64,000 nt of DNA from Marivirga arenosa (GTDB lineage: Bacteria; Bacteroidota; Bacteroidia; Cytophagales; Cyclobacteriaceae), in assembly GCF_030503875.2 (NCBI RefSeq), contig NZ_CP129968.2, positions 3,958,894 through 4,022,893 on the forward strand, given 5' to 3'. Shown here piece by piece: positions 18,257-27,524 of this stretch. The first letter of the stretch is position 1, and every line of letters begins with the position of its first letter. The notes below the pieces were generated by a model. It did no database searches. It had not been told where the DNA came from and was given only the letters and a program-made list of their open reading frames with translations. Made by a program: the position numbers and the translations under genes.

Positions 18257-19433
18257 GCGCATTCTGCATTTCCTACTTATAATATTTAGTTTTTCATTGC
18301 CTTTTGGCCTTAATTATTCCAAATGGGTAATACCTTTGATCATTATAATAATATTTGTTCATTTCATAAGGACGAGAAACTATTATCCCCCTAATAACTA
18401 TCAATTTTTTTTGGCTAGTTACTTTTTCCTGTATTTGATTTCCTATTTAGTTAATTTCCAATCCGGAAACTTCATTGCTATTGAAAAGAGACTCTCATTT
18501 ATTTTATGGCCTGTTCTATTATTATTTTTCAACCCAAACCTCGTACAGACAAAGATTAAGCAATCATTTGTTTATGGATGCGCAACGGCTATTTTAATCA
18601 ACTTTGCAAATGCCATATGGCATTCTTTAGAGTTACGGGAGGGTGTGTTAATTTTTGATGCCTCAGTCTATGGAGATACGGATTTCTTTTTCTCAATCAA
18701 TCACGTGGGTAACTATTTCTTTTATTCCTATTTTTCCTCTTTCTTACATCCTTCATATGCTTCAATATACTACATTTTTTCCCTAGTATTAAGCCATTTT
18801 ATCAAAATTAGATATAAATACTCTATTCAGAGCATTCTGTTAATGGGTATTATATTAAATTCGTCAAGGATTGGGTATGTGATTTTATTCTTGATACTCA
18901 TAACATATTTCATTTACATCCTGGTATACCAGAAGAATAAAAGATTGCTAATAGTAGTCACTGTGACTTTTATAATACTGTCAACGGCATTGAGCTTTCA
19001 TCCACGAGTACAGGATTCCATAAAAAATCCATCCGGATTTTTTGATGGGGAGAAATATAAAAGAATAAAAATATGGGAAACTTCAATGCAATTAATAGGT
19101 GAAAATCCTTTTTGGGGCGTTGGTGTTAATAATGTGCAATTAAGAATGCGTGAGATGTACAATATAAAAAACCATGAAGAACTATATGAAAAGAATTACA
19201 ACGCTCACAATTTGTATTTTGATACTTATCTGGCAATTGGTGTTTTTGGTTTCTTCGTACTTCTAGCAATTTTTTACTTATCCACCTATCTAGCTTACAA
19301 GAACAAGAATTATGAGCTTCTTTTCTTTGGAATTATTTTTGGGATATTTGGTTTAGTTGAATCCAATCTTTCACTTTATGCAGGTGTTTCCTTCTTTTCT
19401 TTCTTTTTAGTAATGCTATCTAAAAAAATATGA
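18249..19433 (+). CDS. Wzy_C-type O-antigen ligase/polymerase candidate 2
   Basis: The 394-residue multi-pass membrane protein carries a Wzy_C motif: ENPFWGVGVNNVQ, then NYNAHNLYFDTYLAIGVFG. The H-N-x-Y-x-x-x-x-x-x-x-G pattern is the classic WaaL/Wzy one. It overlaps the previous Wzy_C gene by 8 bases. Compared with candidate 1 it has a longer loop with ENPFW and H-N, features often seen in ligases, but this does not decide the function. Confidence 0.75.
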   Translation: MIERILHFLLIIFSFSLPFGLNYSKWVIPLIIIIIFVHFIRTRNYYPPNNYQFFLASYFFLYLISYLVNFQSGNFIAIEKRLSFILWPVLLLFFNPNLVQTKIKQSFVYGCATAILINFANAIWHSLELREGVLIFDASVYGDTDFFFSINHVGNYFFYSYFSSFLHPSYASIYYIFSLVLSHFIKIRYKYSIQSILLMGIILNSSRIGYVILFLILITYFIYILVYQKNKRLLIVVTVTFIILSTALSFHPRVQDSIKNPSGFFDGEKYKRIKIWETSMQLIGENPFWGVGVNNVQLRMREMYNIKNHEELYEKNYNAHNLYFDTYLAIGVFGFFVLLAIFYLSTYLAYKNKNYELLFFGIIFGIFGLVESNLSLYAGVSFFSFFLVMLSKKI

Positions 19434-19511
19434 TATACTAGTTCTTATGTATTTCAATATTAAATTGTTTTCTTATTTTATATCATTGAGACCTTCCAAA
19501 TAAATTAAATT

Positions 19512-20627
19512 ATGAAAAAACATCTTATCTGCCACCTAACAAGTGCTCATTCCAGATATGATACAAGAATATTTCTTAAAGAGTGTCATTCTCTTAAAAA
19601 GAATTCGTATGATGTAATATTCATTGTTGCAGATGGATTAGGTGATGAGATTATTAATGGTATCCAAATTCTGGACGTGGGCTTATCTAAACCAGGTAAG
19701 ATACAAAGAATGATTTCAACTACAAGAAGAGTATATCTAAAAGCTAAGTCTTTGAAGGCCGACCTATATCATTTTCATGACCCTGAAATGATGCCCTACA
19801 TGCTAATATTGAAGTTGAGTGGAAGAAAGGTAGTTATGGATATTCACGAGTTTTTCCCGAAGCAAGTTATCACGAAGGATTATATTCCTAAATTCATTAG
19901 ACCCGCCTTAAGTATGATCGTTGCAAAAATAGAGAAATTAACTGCAAAACAAATGTCAGGAGTAATTGTGGCTTTACCAAATTTGAAGATTCAATTTAAA
20001 CAAGTAAACGAGAATACAGCATTAGTTCAGAATTACCCCATATTATCTGAATTAAAAACAGATGGTAATGCTCTTCCTTACTCGAAAAGAGAAAGGGCAG
20101 TTGCATTTGTGGGCGGAATTACTAAAATAAGAGGTTTAGATTACTTGGTAAAGTCTTTAGAAATATCAAAAGTGAAGTTATATTTGGCAGGAAATTGTGC
20201 TTCAGAGCCATATTATAATTATTTAAAATCGTTACCTGGTTGGAAGTTTGTAGTTGAATTAGGACAGATATCTAGAGAGGATGTTTCAGTTTTACTAAAT
20301 AGAGTGATGGCAGGATATGTGACTTACCTTCCTGCTCCCAATCATATTGAGGCACAACCCACAAAAATGTTTGAATATATGTCTGCAAGCTTACCCGTAA
20401 TATGCTCTAATTTTCCTTTATGGCGGTCCATTGTAGATGATAAATGTGGAATTGCAGTCGACCCTGTAAATATCGATGACATCGCTCTAGCAACAAAAAG
20501 CATCACTGAAAATGAATCTCTATGGAATAAATTTAGTGCTGTGGGTCAGAATTTAATTGAAAACAAGTATAATTGGGAACATGAGGAAAAAGCTCTATTA
20601 GATTCTTATAAAAACATTTTATCATGA
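19512..20627 (+). CDS. Glycosyltransferase family 4
   Basis: The 371-residue GT-B enzyme has an N-terminal domain with HLTSAHSRYDTRIFLKEC (the start common to a Bacteroidota GT4 subgroup), LYHFHDPEMMPYML and VVMDIHEFFPKQV. The C-terminal half has AFVGGITKIRGLDYL and AQPTKMFEYMSASLPVICSN, where the usual acidic donor-binding motif is shortened to K-M-F-E-Y-M-S. It follows a 78-bp gap after the Wzy_C gene and overlaps the 2-epimerase start by four bases (ATGA), so those two are coupled. Confidence 0.85.
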   Translation: MKKHLICHLTSAHSRYDTRIFLKECHSLKKNSYDVIFIVADGLGDEIINGIQILDVGLSKPGKIQRMISTTRRVYLKAKSLKADLYHFHDPEMMPYMLILKLSGRKVVMDIHEFFPKQVITKDYIPKFIRPALSMIVAKIEKLTAKQMSGVIVALPNLKIQFKQVNENTALVQNYPILSELKTDGNALPYSKRERAVAFVGGITKIRGLDYLVKSLEISKVKLYLAGNCASEPYYNYLKSLPGWKFVVELGQISREDVSVLLNRVMAGYVTYLPAPNHIEAQPTKMFEYMSASLPVICSNFPLWRSIVDDKCGIAVDPVNIDDIALATKSITENESLWNKFSAVGQNLIENKYNWEHEEKALLDSYKNILS

Positions 20628-21700
20628 AAATATTAACTGTAATTGGTGCAAGACCTCAATTTATTAAAGCGGCTGTGGTATCTAAAGCAATACTTGATAA
20701 ACCTGGGGTTGAAGAGATAGTTGTACATACTGGTCAACATTTTGACCCCAATATGTCAGAAATTTTTTTTAATCAGCTTAATATTCCTAAACCAAAGTAC
20801 AACTACAATATTAATGGTATGTCTCATGGGGCAATGACAGGGAAAATGCTCGAAAAAATTGAAGAGACACTTTTAGCTGAGAGGCCTGATGTAGTATTGG
20901 TATATGGTGATACAAATAGCACATTAGCAGGAGCTTTAGCTGCTAAGAAACTACATATAAAAGTAGCCCATGTAGAGGCTGGATTGAGAAGCTTTAATAT
21001 GGAAATGCCAGAAGAAATAAATCGAATTTTAACCGATCGAGTTAGTGATGTTTTATTCTGCCCTACAGAAACGGCTATAAATAACCTTAAAAATGAAGGT
21101 TACGCTAACTTTGATTGTGAAATAGTAAACTCGGGTGATGTTATGTATGATTCCTCTTTATTATTTAAAGAGATTTCAGATAAAGACATAAATAATTCGA
21201 AAAACATACCTTTAACGGACTACGTTTTAGGAACTATCCACAGAGCTGAAAACACGGATGATACCAGTAGGTTAAAAAGTATTATTGAAGGCCTGAATGA
21301 AATACATAACACCTTGATCAAGGTTCTGGTACCGCTACATCCAAGAACAAGGAAAATTATTAGCGATAACAACATAGATATTGATTTTGAGATTATTGAT
21401 CCCGTAGGTTATTTAGAAATGCTTCAACTTATAAGTAAAGCAAGTCTAATAATTACTGACAGTGGTGGATTGCAAAAGGAAGCCTATTTTTTTAAGAAAT
21501 TATGCGTAACCATGCGAGATCAAACAGAATGGATCGAATTAATCAAAAATAATTACAATGTTTTGGTAGGAGCAAATCATGATAGAATTGTCGAGAAAAC
21601 TAAGGAATTTTTAGAAGGAGGAAAGCATTTTGATAAGCTGCTTTATGGTAACGGAAAATCTGCAAGTAAGATTGTAAATCACTTGTTTGATAATCTATAA
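20624..21700 (+). CDS. wbpI: UDP-GlcNAc3NAcA/UDP-GlcNAc 2-epimerase, WbpI-like
   Basis: The 358-residue non-hydrolysing 2-epimerase has GARPQFIKAAVVS, TGQHFDPNMSEIFF, VYGDTNSTLAG, HVEAGLRSFN.MPEEINR and TDSGGLQKEAYFF, which cover the catalytic Asp, Glu and His set. The HGAMTGKMLEKIEE stretch and overall match are closer to WbpI (UDP-2,3-diacetamido-GlcA to the ManA form) than to WecB. This fits the wbpE/wbpD/wbpB-like genes 8-11 kb upstream. The product would be UDP-ManNAc3NAcA, a known constituent of O-antigens. Confidence 0.85.
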   Translation: MKILTVIGARPQFIKAAVVSKAILDKPGVEEIVVHTGQHFDPNMSEIFFNQLNIPKPKYNYNINGMSHGAMTGKMLEKIEETLLAERPDVVLVYGDTNSTLAGALAAKKLHIKVAHVEAGLRSFNMEMPEEINRILTDRVSDVLFCPTETAINNLKNEGYANFDCEIVNSGDVMYDSSLLFKEISDKDINNSKNIPLTDYVLGTIHRAENTDDTSRLKSIIEGLNEIHNTLIKVLVPLHPRTRKIISDNNIDIDFEIIDPVGYLEMLQLISKASLIITDSGGLQKEAYFFKKLCVTMRDQTEWIELIKNNYNVLVGANHDRIVEKTKEFLEGGKHFDKLLYGNGKSASKIVNHLFDNL

Positions 21701-21728
21701 TTATTTACTCATCTTGAAAACTTTTTTT

Positions 21729-22364
21729 ATGACAAATAATTACAATAAGATTTTAGTATTAGCTCCCCACACAGATGACGGAGAATTAGGGGCCGGAGGA
21801 ACTATAGCTAAATTTCTAGAACAAGGCTCGGAGATAACCTACGTTGCCTTTTCTACAGCAGGTGATTCTGTTCCAAAGCATTTACCAAGAGATATATTAA
21901 AAACTGAGGTCAAGCAGGCAACGAATGTCCTAGGTATTAAAGAAGAAAATTTGATTATCTATGACTATGCAGTTAGAAAATTAAATTATGTACGACAAGA
22001 AATTTTAGAGAATTTAATTGAATTACGAGCGCAAAAAGATTTTGACTTAATCCTTATCCCTTCTATTAATGATATCCATCAAGATCATCTAACAATTGCA
22101 CAGGAGGGAATTCGTGCATTCAAGCAATACAATATATGGGGTTATGAATTGATTTGGAATAACTTACAATTTAATACAACTTGTTTTGTTAAACTTGATT
22201 TGTCTCATGTACAGTCAAAGGTAAATGCATTGAAAATGTATAAATCACAAGGATTTAGAGATTATATGTCTTCAGAATTCATTCATGCACATGCAAAAAC
22301 AAGAGGGGTGCAAATTGGGTGCAATTATGCTGAGGCATTCGAAGTAATAAGGTCAATAAATTAA
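21729..22364 (+). CDS. PIG-L/LmbE-family zinc deacetylase
   Basis: The product of about 211 residues starts MTNNYNKILVLAPHTDDGELGAGG. P-H-x-D-D is the zinc-binding and catalytic motif, and HQDHL further on supplies the third ligand. The family removes N-acetyl groups from GlcNAc-type sugars (PIG-L, MshB, BshB). I start at 21729; an in-frame ATG at 21687 inside the end of the epimerase would add 14 hydrophobic residues with no family support. The next gene is an LpxD-like N-acyltransferase 7 bp on, so removal of acetyl followed by a different N-acylation of a locus sugar is a reasonable inference. Confidence 0.82.
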   Translation: MTNNYNKILVLAPHTDDGELGAGGTIAKFLEQGSEITYVAFSTAGDSVPKHLPRDILKTEVKQATNVLGIKEENLIIYDYAVRKLNYVRQEILENLIELRAQKDFDLILIPSINDIHQDHLTIAQEGIRAFKQYNIWGYELIWNNLQFNTTCFVKLDLSHVQSKVNALKMYKSQGFRDYMSSEFIHAHAKTRGVQIGCNYAEAFEVIRSIN

Positions 22365-22371
22365 TACTAAT

Positions 22372-23268
22372 ATGTTAAAGTTAAAAGATATTATCTCAGA
22401 AATCAAATATAGTTCATTTATTGGCGCGGAGGAGACTAGAATTGAAAAACTAGCCCCAGCAAAAGACTTTCAAAATTTTACGTCTGCAACTTTATGTTGG
22501 GTCAGCAAGAAACATGAAGCTATTATATCTGATATTAAATCAGGTTCAATAATTTGTGGTCAAGATGTAGACAGTTCCCTCCTAAAAGATAATTGTAATT
22601 ATATTCTAGTAAAAGACCCAAGAAATACGTTCTCTGAGATAATTAATAAATTTTTTAAAAAGCAGGATCCGGTCGGCATTAGTAAAAGTGCCAAAATAGA
22701 AGAGGATGTGCAAGTAGGTCAAAACGTATGGTTAGGTGAAAATGTTGTGATTGAAAGTGGTTGTATTATAGGAGACAATGTGAAAATTAGCCATAATTCA
22801 GTAATTAAAAGTGAGACCATAATAGAAGAAAATGTTACTATCGGATCAAATACCACCATAGGAGGAGTTGGTTTTGGTTATGAAAAAGATGAAAAAGGTT
22901 TTTTTTATCTCATTAATCATATTGGAAATGTAGTGTTAAAGAGAAATGTGGAAATCGGTAACAACGTTTGTATTGATAGAGCAGTTTTAGGAAGTACCTT
23001 GTTGGGTGAGAATGTAAAAGTAGATAACCTTGTTCACATAGCACATGGAGTAGATATCGGAGAAAACTCTGTGGTTATTGCAAATGCAATGGTTGCTGGC
23101 AGTGTTGAGATTGGAGCAAACACTTGGGTTGCCCCATCATCATCTATACTTAATGGGCTGAAAATTGGTTCTGATACCCTAATAGGTATTGGTGCAGTAG
23201 TTCGAAAAAATGTTGAGGATTCTGACATAATTGTAGGAAACCCAGGTAAAAGCATCAAGAGAAAATGA
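22372..23268 (+). CDS. LpxD-like N-acyltransferase (hexapeptide repeat)
   Basis: The 298-residue protein has an N-terminal uridine-binding-like domain (LCWVSKKHEAIISDI, YILVKDPRNTF), then a left-handed beta-helix of hexapeptide repeats (IEEDVQVGQNVWLG, IGDNVKISHNSV). The TIGGVGFGYEKDEKGFFYLI loop and LVHIAHGVDIGENSVVIANA block are hallmarks of LpxD, where the helix histidine is catalytic. LpxD normally acylates UDP-3-O-acyl-GlcN in lipid A synthesis. This copy lies in the polysaccharide locus beside a deacetylase, so it may N-acylate an O-unit sugar instead. It overlaps the following GT remnant by four bases. Confidence 0.8.
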   Translation: MLKLKDIISEIKYSSFIGAEETRIEKLAPAKDFQNFTSATLCWVSKKHEAIISDIKSGSIICGQDVDSSLLKDNCNYILVKDPRNTFSEIINKFFKKQDPVGISKSAKIEEDVQVGQNVWLGENVVIESGCIIGDNVKISHNSVIKSETIIEENVTIGSNTTIGGVGFGYEKDEKGFFYLINHIGNVVLKRNVEIGNNVCIDRAVLGSTLLGENVKVDNLVHIAHGVDIGENSVVIANAMVAGSVEIGANTWVAPSSSILNGLKIGSDTLIGIGAVVRKNVEDSDIIVGNPGKSIKRK

Positions 23269-24053
23269 AAAATAATACCAAGAAAACGATTTGGATGTTT
23301 TTCCAAGAAGGTGGTACTCCCACCAATAACTCTTTTTGTAGACATCACTTTTTAGCGCTTGAGTGGATAAAGTTAGGATATGAAGTGAAAATATTTGTGG
23401 GGAGTTTTTCACATTTATCTTCAACGGAGGTTAAATTTAACAAATGGTTCAATGAAGAACAGATTAATGGAGTTGATTACTATTATGTCAAAACACCTGT
23501 CTATTCTAACACAAGCGGATTAGTACGAATATATTCTTGGCTTTTAACTAGTTTAAGGCTACTTTTTTATAAAGCAGCGAAAGGCTCACAACCTGACTAC
23601 CTTCTTCTATCTTCCATGCCCATGTTTGCCATGATTAATGCTTTGATATTTAAGAGGAAATACAAATCCAAGAGGATAATTTTTGAAAAATTGAATTTCC
23701 ATGGATTGGTAGATCGCAAAAAAATGCCTGAGTTTATTAGCAAGCAAGATATTATAGTTTATCCATCATAAAATGAAAGCTTTGGAGTTTCAACATTGGA
23801 GGCAATGGCAATGAAGAAACCAGTGGTAGCCTCTAAAATACAAGGACTAGCGGAAATTATGGAAGATGGCAAAACAGGTTTACTATTCAAAGTAGGCGAC
23901 TACAAGATGTTAGCAGAAAGTATTTCATGATTAATTGAAAATGAAAATTTTCGATATGAAATTCCTAATAATGCATACGAAATAGTACACAAGAAATATA
24001 ACTGAGATTACTGTGTAAATACGATGTTAGATATATATAAAAAAATATTATGA
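23265..24053 (+). pseudogene. Chimeric glycosyltransferase family 4 pseudogene
   Basis: The frame starting at 23265 (MKNNTKKTIWMFFQEGGTP) reads to a TAA at 23769. The same frame continues as NESFGVSTLEAMAMKKPVV and GLAEIMEDGKTGLLFKVGD, the GT4 donor-binding C-terminus, then meets TGA at 23928 and TGA at 24003. It finally stops at 24051, overlapping the next ATG as ATGA. The N-terminal part resembles the next gene (WMFFQEGGTP vs WVFFQDGGTP; LLSSMPMF vs IVSSIPLF; RIIFE vs KIIFE). Directly after RIIFE the sequence jumps to KLNFHGLVDRKKMPEFIS, so roughly 180 residues of a normal GT4 are missing and the C-terminal part is from a different GT4 type. The third stop replaces the Trp expected in YNWD. 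I conclude a deletion-fusion followed by point decay. Confidence 0.88.
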
Positions 24054-25246
24054 AAGTTTGGGTGTTTTTTCAAGATGGTGGTACTCCTGATCAAGGATGG
24101 GGTGAGAGACATTATTATATTTCTCAATCTCTACTTCATAAAAATGATTTATCTTATGAAATTTTTGCTGCTAATAATTCTCACCTATTTAAAAAAAATA
24201 AAAATTTTAAAGGATTATATAAAAAATGCAATGAAAATGGTACTTTCTATAATTGGATCAAAATTCCTTCATATAAAAAGTCTATATCACTCAAAAGAAT
24301 ACTTTCTTGGTTTTGGTTTACCATTATGACCTTTATTATTGGCATATTCAAAAAAAAACCAGATATAATTATAGTTTCAAGTATACCACTTTTCCCGATC
24401 TATTCAGCATTAGTCTTTAAGTTTCTATTTCGTACAAAAATAATATTCGAAATAAGAGATATTTGGCCATTAAGTGTATTAGAATTATCAACAATAAAAG
24501 CCTCTCATCCTTTTATTAAGTTATTAGCCTACACAGAACGAATTGCCTATAAGAATTCAGATCATATTGTCTCAGTTCTTAATAATGCAGACAGACATAT
24601 AAAATCAATAATCCCTAACAAAAAATTTAGCTTTACCTGGATTTCAAATGGATACTTCCCGGCATCAACAAAAGTTTATGAAGAGTTTAATATTAAGCTA
24701 AAGTATAAGACTATAGCATACACAGGAACAATTGGAGAAGCTAATGCTCTTGAATATTTATTTGATGCCTTTATTGAATTAATCGAAGAAGGTCACGAAA
24801 TCCAACTCATTATAGCAGGAAGTGGCCCATTGGCGGAAGAGTTTAAAGAAAAATATGCTTGTTCTCAAATCAAATTTTTAGGAAAAATAGATAAAAGTGC
24901 TGTTTCAGAATTATTACGGAAAGTTGACGCATCTTACATTGGTTCGCGAAATAAAAATCTTTATCAATACGGGGTTTCTGCAAACAAAATCTTTGAATAT
25001 ATGAATGCTGGTAAACCCATACTATATAGTGGGCTTTCAAATAATTTGATTGAAAAACATCGCTTGGGTTTAACATGTGTACCTGAAGATTCACAAGATA
25101 TCAAGAAGGGAATTATGCAAATCTTAAATCTGTCAAAAAATACACAAGAAGAAATAAGAATTCGTTCAAAAGAGATACTTCAAAGCAATTTTACATACAG
25201 AGTACTTTCTGAGAAATATTATAAACTTTTAAAGGAATTAAGTTAA
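24050..25246 (+). CDS. Glycosyltransferase family 4 (WbuB-like)
   Basis: The 398-residue GT-B protein has KPDIIIVSSIPLFPIYSALV, then IIFEIRDIWPLSVLELS, the WbuB/WcaI-type N-terminal block. A membrane-facing LLAYTERIAYKNSDHIVSV follows, then WISNGYFP, IAGSGPLAEEF and KIFEYMNAGKPILYSG. WbuB-like enzymes often add FucNAc or related sugars to the lipid carrier, but the donor is not readable. It is intact and has an ATGA overlap with the degraded paralogue upstream, so it probably depended on that gene for translation coupling before decay. Confidence 0.85.
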   Translation: MKVWVFFQDGGTPDQGWGERHYYISQSLLHKNDLSYEIFAANNSHLFKKNKNFKGLYKKCNENGTFYNWIKIPSYKKSISLKRILSWFWFTIMTFIIGIFKKKPDIIIVSSIPLFPIYSALVFKFLFRTKIIFEIRDIWPLSVLELSTIKASHPFIKLLAYTERIAYKNSDHIVSVLNNADRHIKSIIPNKKFSFTWISNGYFPASTKVYEEFNIKLKYKTIAYTGTIGEANALEYLFDAFIELIEEGHEIQLIIAGSGPLAEEFKEKYACSQIKFLGKIDKSAVSELLRKVDASYIGSRNKNLYQYGVSANKIFEYMNAGKPILYSGLSNNLIEKHRLGLTCVPEDSQDIKKGIMQILNLSKNTQEEIRIRSKEILQSNFTYRVLSEKYYKLLKELS

Positions 25247-25275
25247 ATTCGATCACAATTTTCAAAATAACTAAA

Positions 25276-26235
25276 ATGTTACTAATCACAGGAGGTTCAG
25301 GATTTATAGGTTCATATTTTAATGAAAAAATGTATACAGAAATAATCAATTTTGATTTGAGAAAACCTATTCATCCAACAAAGCATAAATATATCAAAGG
25401 AGATATTTGTAATTATGATGAGTTAAATAAAACTGTAAAAGAAAATAATATCCAGACAATAATTCATCTAGCAGCTGCTCATCATGATTTTGGAATATCG
25501 GAAGATGAATATTTTAAAGTGAATGAGTTTGGGACTGAAAATATTTGTAAGGTAGCAGAAGAGAACAACATAAAACGGATTGTATTTTACTCATCCGTTG
25601 CAGTTTATGGTGATAATAAAAAGCCCTCAACTGAAGAAATGACTCCAATTCCTTCAAACCATTATGGTGCATCTAAACTCGCAGGTGAAGCTAAACTGAA
25701 AAAATGGGCGGATAAGGAAGGGAATCAAGCAATTGTCATTAGGCCCTGTTTAGTTTACGGTCCTCGTAATACAGCAAATATGTATAATCTGATTAAGCAA
25801 ATTGATTCGGGTAATTTTTTTAATGTAGGAAAAGGGAATAATGTAAAGTCAATCTGCTTTGTAGAAAATATAGTAGAGGCGACAATCCATTTGATGAATA
25901 CCGATCCCCACAAAGGCTTCAGTTTTTATAATTATGCTGATTCCCCTCAACTGACTTCGAAAGAAACTGCTAACCACATTTCTGAATGTTTAGGAAAGAA
26001 AAAGCCGGTTAGTGTACCGAAATTTTTACTGCAAATTGGTGCTATCCCATTTGACATATTGATTAAAGTTACAGGAAAAAATCTACCTGTATCATCAGCT
26101 AGAGTGAATAAATTTGCAACTGAGACATACCATAAAGCAGAGAAGATTTTAAAAACTGGATTCAAACCAAGATATGATAATTACCAAGGTTTAAAAAAGA
26201 TGGTTGAATGGTATAAAGTCATTAAAAATGGTTGA
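25276..26235 (+). CDS. NAD-dependent epimerase/dehydratase (extended SDR)
   Basis: The 319-residue enzyme has the Rossmann motif LLITGGSGFIGSYF, the catalytic Y-x-x-x-K as HYGASKLAGE, an upstream SSVAVYG and VIRPCLVYGPRN. It acts on a nucleotide sugar as a 4-epimerase or 4-keto reductase. Its position just before the WecA/WbpL-like initiator resembles the P. aeruginosa wbpV-wbpL pair, where the SDR reduces a 4-keto sugar for the first transferred residue. That function is inferred from position only. Confidence 0.82.
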   Translation: MLLITGGSGFIGSYFNEKMYTEIINFDLRKPIHPTKHKYIKGDICNYDELNKTVKENNIQTIIHLAAAHHDFGISEDEYFKVNEFGTENICKVAEENNIKRIVFYSSVAVYGDNKKPSTEEMTPIPSNHYGASKLAGEAKLKKWADKEGNQAIVIRPCLVYGPRNTANMYNLIKQIDSGNFFNVGKGNNVKSICFVENIVEATIHLMNTDPHKGFSFYNYADSPQLTSKETANHISECLGKKKPVSVPKFLLQIGAIPFDILIKVTGKNLPVSSARVNKFATETYHKAEKILKTGFKPRYDNYQGLKKMVEWYKVIKNG

Positions 26236-26382
26236 TACCTTGAAAACACTTTTATAAAAATTTATGTAAGGTGTAATTATAAAAATTAGATAGTTCCTAA
26301 AAACCCGTTAAATTTGTTGAACTTTTAATAGCTAACTGCCATATTATTAGCTATCAAAATTTACATATATTAGAATTTAATT

Positions 26383-27468
26383 ATGCCCCAAACCCTCGCT
26401 AGTTTAATAACATCATTTATATTAACCTTTTTGGTAACGCCATTGGTTATAAACTTTTTTAAGAAAAAGAATATAATGGATAAACCTGGTGGAAGAAAAA
26501 TCCATACAGGTGATACACCTTCGATGGGAGGGATAGCAATTTTTATGGGAATGATAATTGCACTACTGATCTGGATGCCAATGCTTGGGTTACAAAGGTT
26601 TAAATTCTTTTATGGTGCAATAGGAATTATGTTCATAGTTGGACTGAGGGATGATTTGGTTCCTGTAAGACCAATAGTAAAACTTGCAGCCCAATTATTA
26701 TCTTCTTGTATGGTGATCTTCCTTATGGATATTAAATTAAACTCTTTATATGGAGTATTAACTATTGAAGAAATTCCTTATATAATAAGCTTTTTCTTAT
26801 CATTATTTACCTTAATAGTTGTCACTAACTCCTATAATTTAATTGATGGATTGGATGGTTTAGCAAGTAGTATTGGTATAATAGCTTTTTTCTTTTTTGG
26901 GATTTATTTCTTTTTAGTCGGGCAAACTTATTATTCTATGGTATGCTTTGCATTCATTGGAGCTTTAATCGCCTTTCTCAACTTTAATTGGGAACCTTCT
27001 CGCATATTTATGGGAGATACTGGAGCATTATTAATTGGTTTTGCATTAGCTGTAGTTACTATCAAATTCATTGATTATAATCATTATCTGCCAGCTGAAA
27101 CTCCTTTTAAACTTAATTCATCAATCGCTGTTGGAATCTCTGTAATAATTATACCACTATTCGATACATTGAGAGTATTTATCTCAAGAGCAATTAAGAA
27201 AAAATCTCCATTCTCTCCTGATAAAACACATATCCATCATATCTTGATGCGACTTGGTTTTAGTCACTCTGGAACCACATTAATTATGATTGCAACTAAT
27301 ATTGTGATTATATGCATAGCTTTAGCACTAGACTTTTTAGGTGACAATATTTTAGTCCCAACAATAATTGTATTATGCATTCTCCTAAGCTTAATGCTTG
27401 ATCAAATACTACAGGCTAATATTAGAAGAAAAAAGAAAGAAGTGGTGAAGAACTTTAGAAGAGATTAA
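26383..27468 (+). CDS. WecA/TagO/WbpL-like undecaprenyl-phosphate sugar-1-P transferase
   Basis: The 361-residue polytopic membrane enzyme has about ten TM helices. Family motifs are HTGDTPSMGG, VGLRDDLVPVRP (the D-D), NSYNLIDGLDGLASS (the N-x-x-x-D-x-x-D-G-L loop), FMGDTGALLIGF and the cytoplasmic DKTHIHHILMRLG (H-I-H-H). It moves a HexNAc-1-phosphate from UDP to undecaprenyl phosphate and so starts O-unit assembly. It is the last gene of the locus, separated by 147 bp from the epimerase, and ends at a bidirectional terminator. Confidence 0.92.
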   Translation: MPQTLASLITSFILTFLVTPLVINFFKKKNIMDKPGGRKIHTGDTPSMGGIAIFMGMIIALLIWMPMLGLQRFKFFYGAIGIMFIVGLRDDLVPVRPIVKLAAQLLSSCMVIFLMDIKLNSLYGVLTIEEIPYIISFFLSLFTLIVVTNSYNLIDGLDGLASSIGIIAFFFFGIYFFLVGQTYYSMVCFAFIGALIAFLNFNWEPSRIFMGDTGALLIGFALAVVTIKFIDYNHYLPAETPFKLNSSIAVGISVIIIPLFDTLRVFISRAIKKKSPFSPDKTHIHHILMRLGFSHSGTTLIMIATNIVIICIALALDFLGDNILVPTIIVLCILLSLMLDQILQANIRRKKKEVVKNFRRD

Positions 27469-27470
27469 AT

Positions 27471-27500
27471 AAAAAAGGAGCTATAAAGCTCCTTTTTTTA
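27471..27500. terminator. Bidirectional terminator between the WecA-like gene and glmS
   Basis: A 12-bp perfect stem (27471-27482 with 27487-27498, core GGAGCT/AGCTCC) is bounded by six A and seven T residues, so it works in both directions for these convergent genes. Confidence 0.9.
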
Positions 27501-27524
27501 TTGTGTTATATACGTTATCTCTAT

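Noticed and set aside
23769..24005. Stop-codon readthrough or recoding in the GT at 23265
   Set aside because: Three stops of two kinds (TAA, TGA, TGA) plus a missing internal domain fit gene decay; no SECIS-like or slippery context is apparent.
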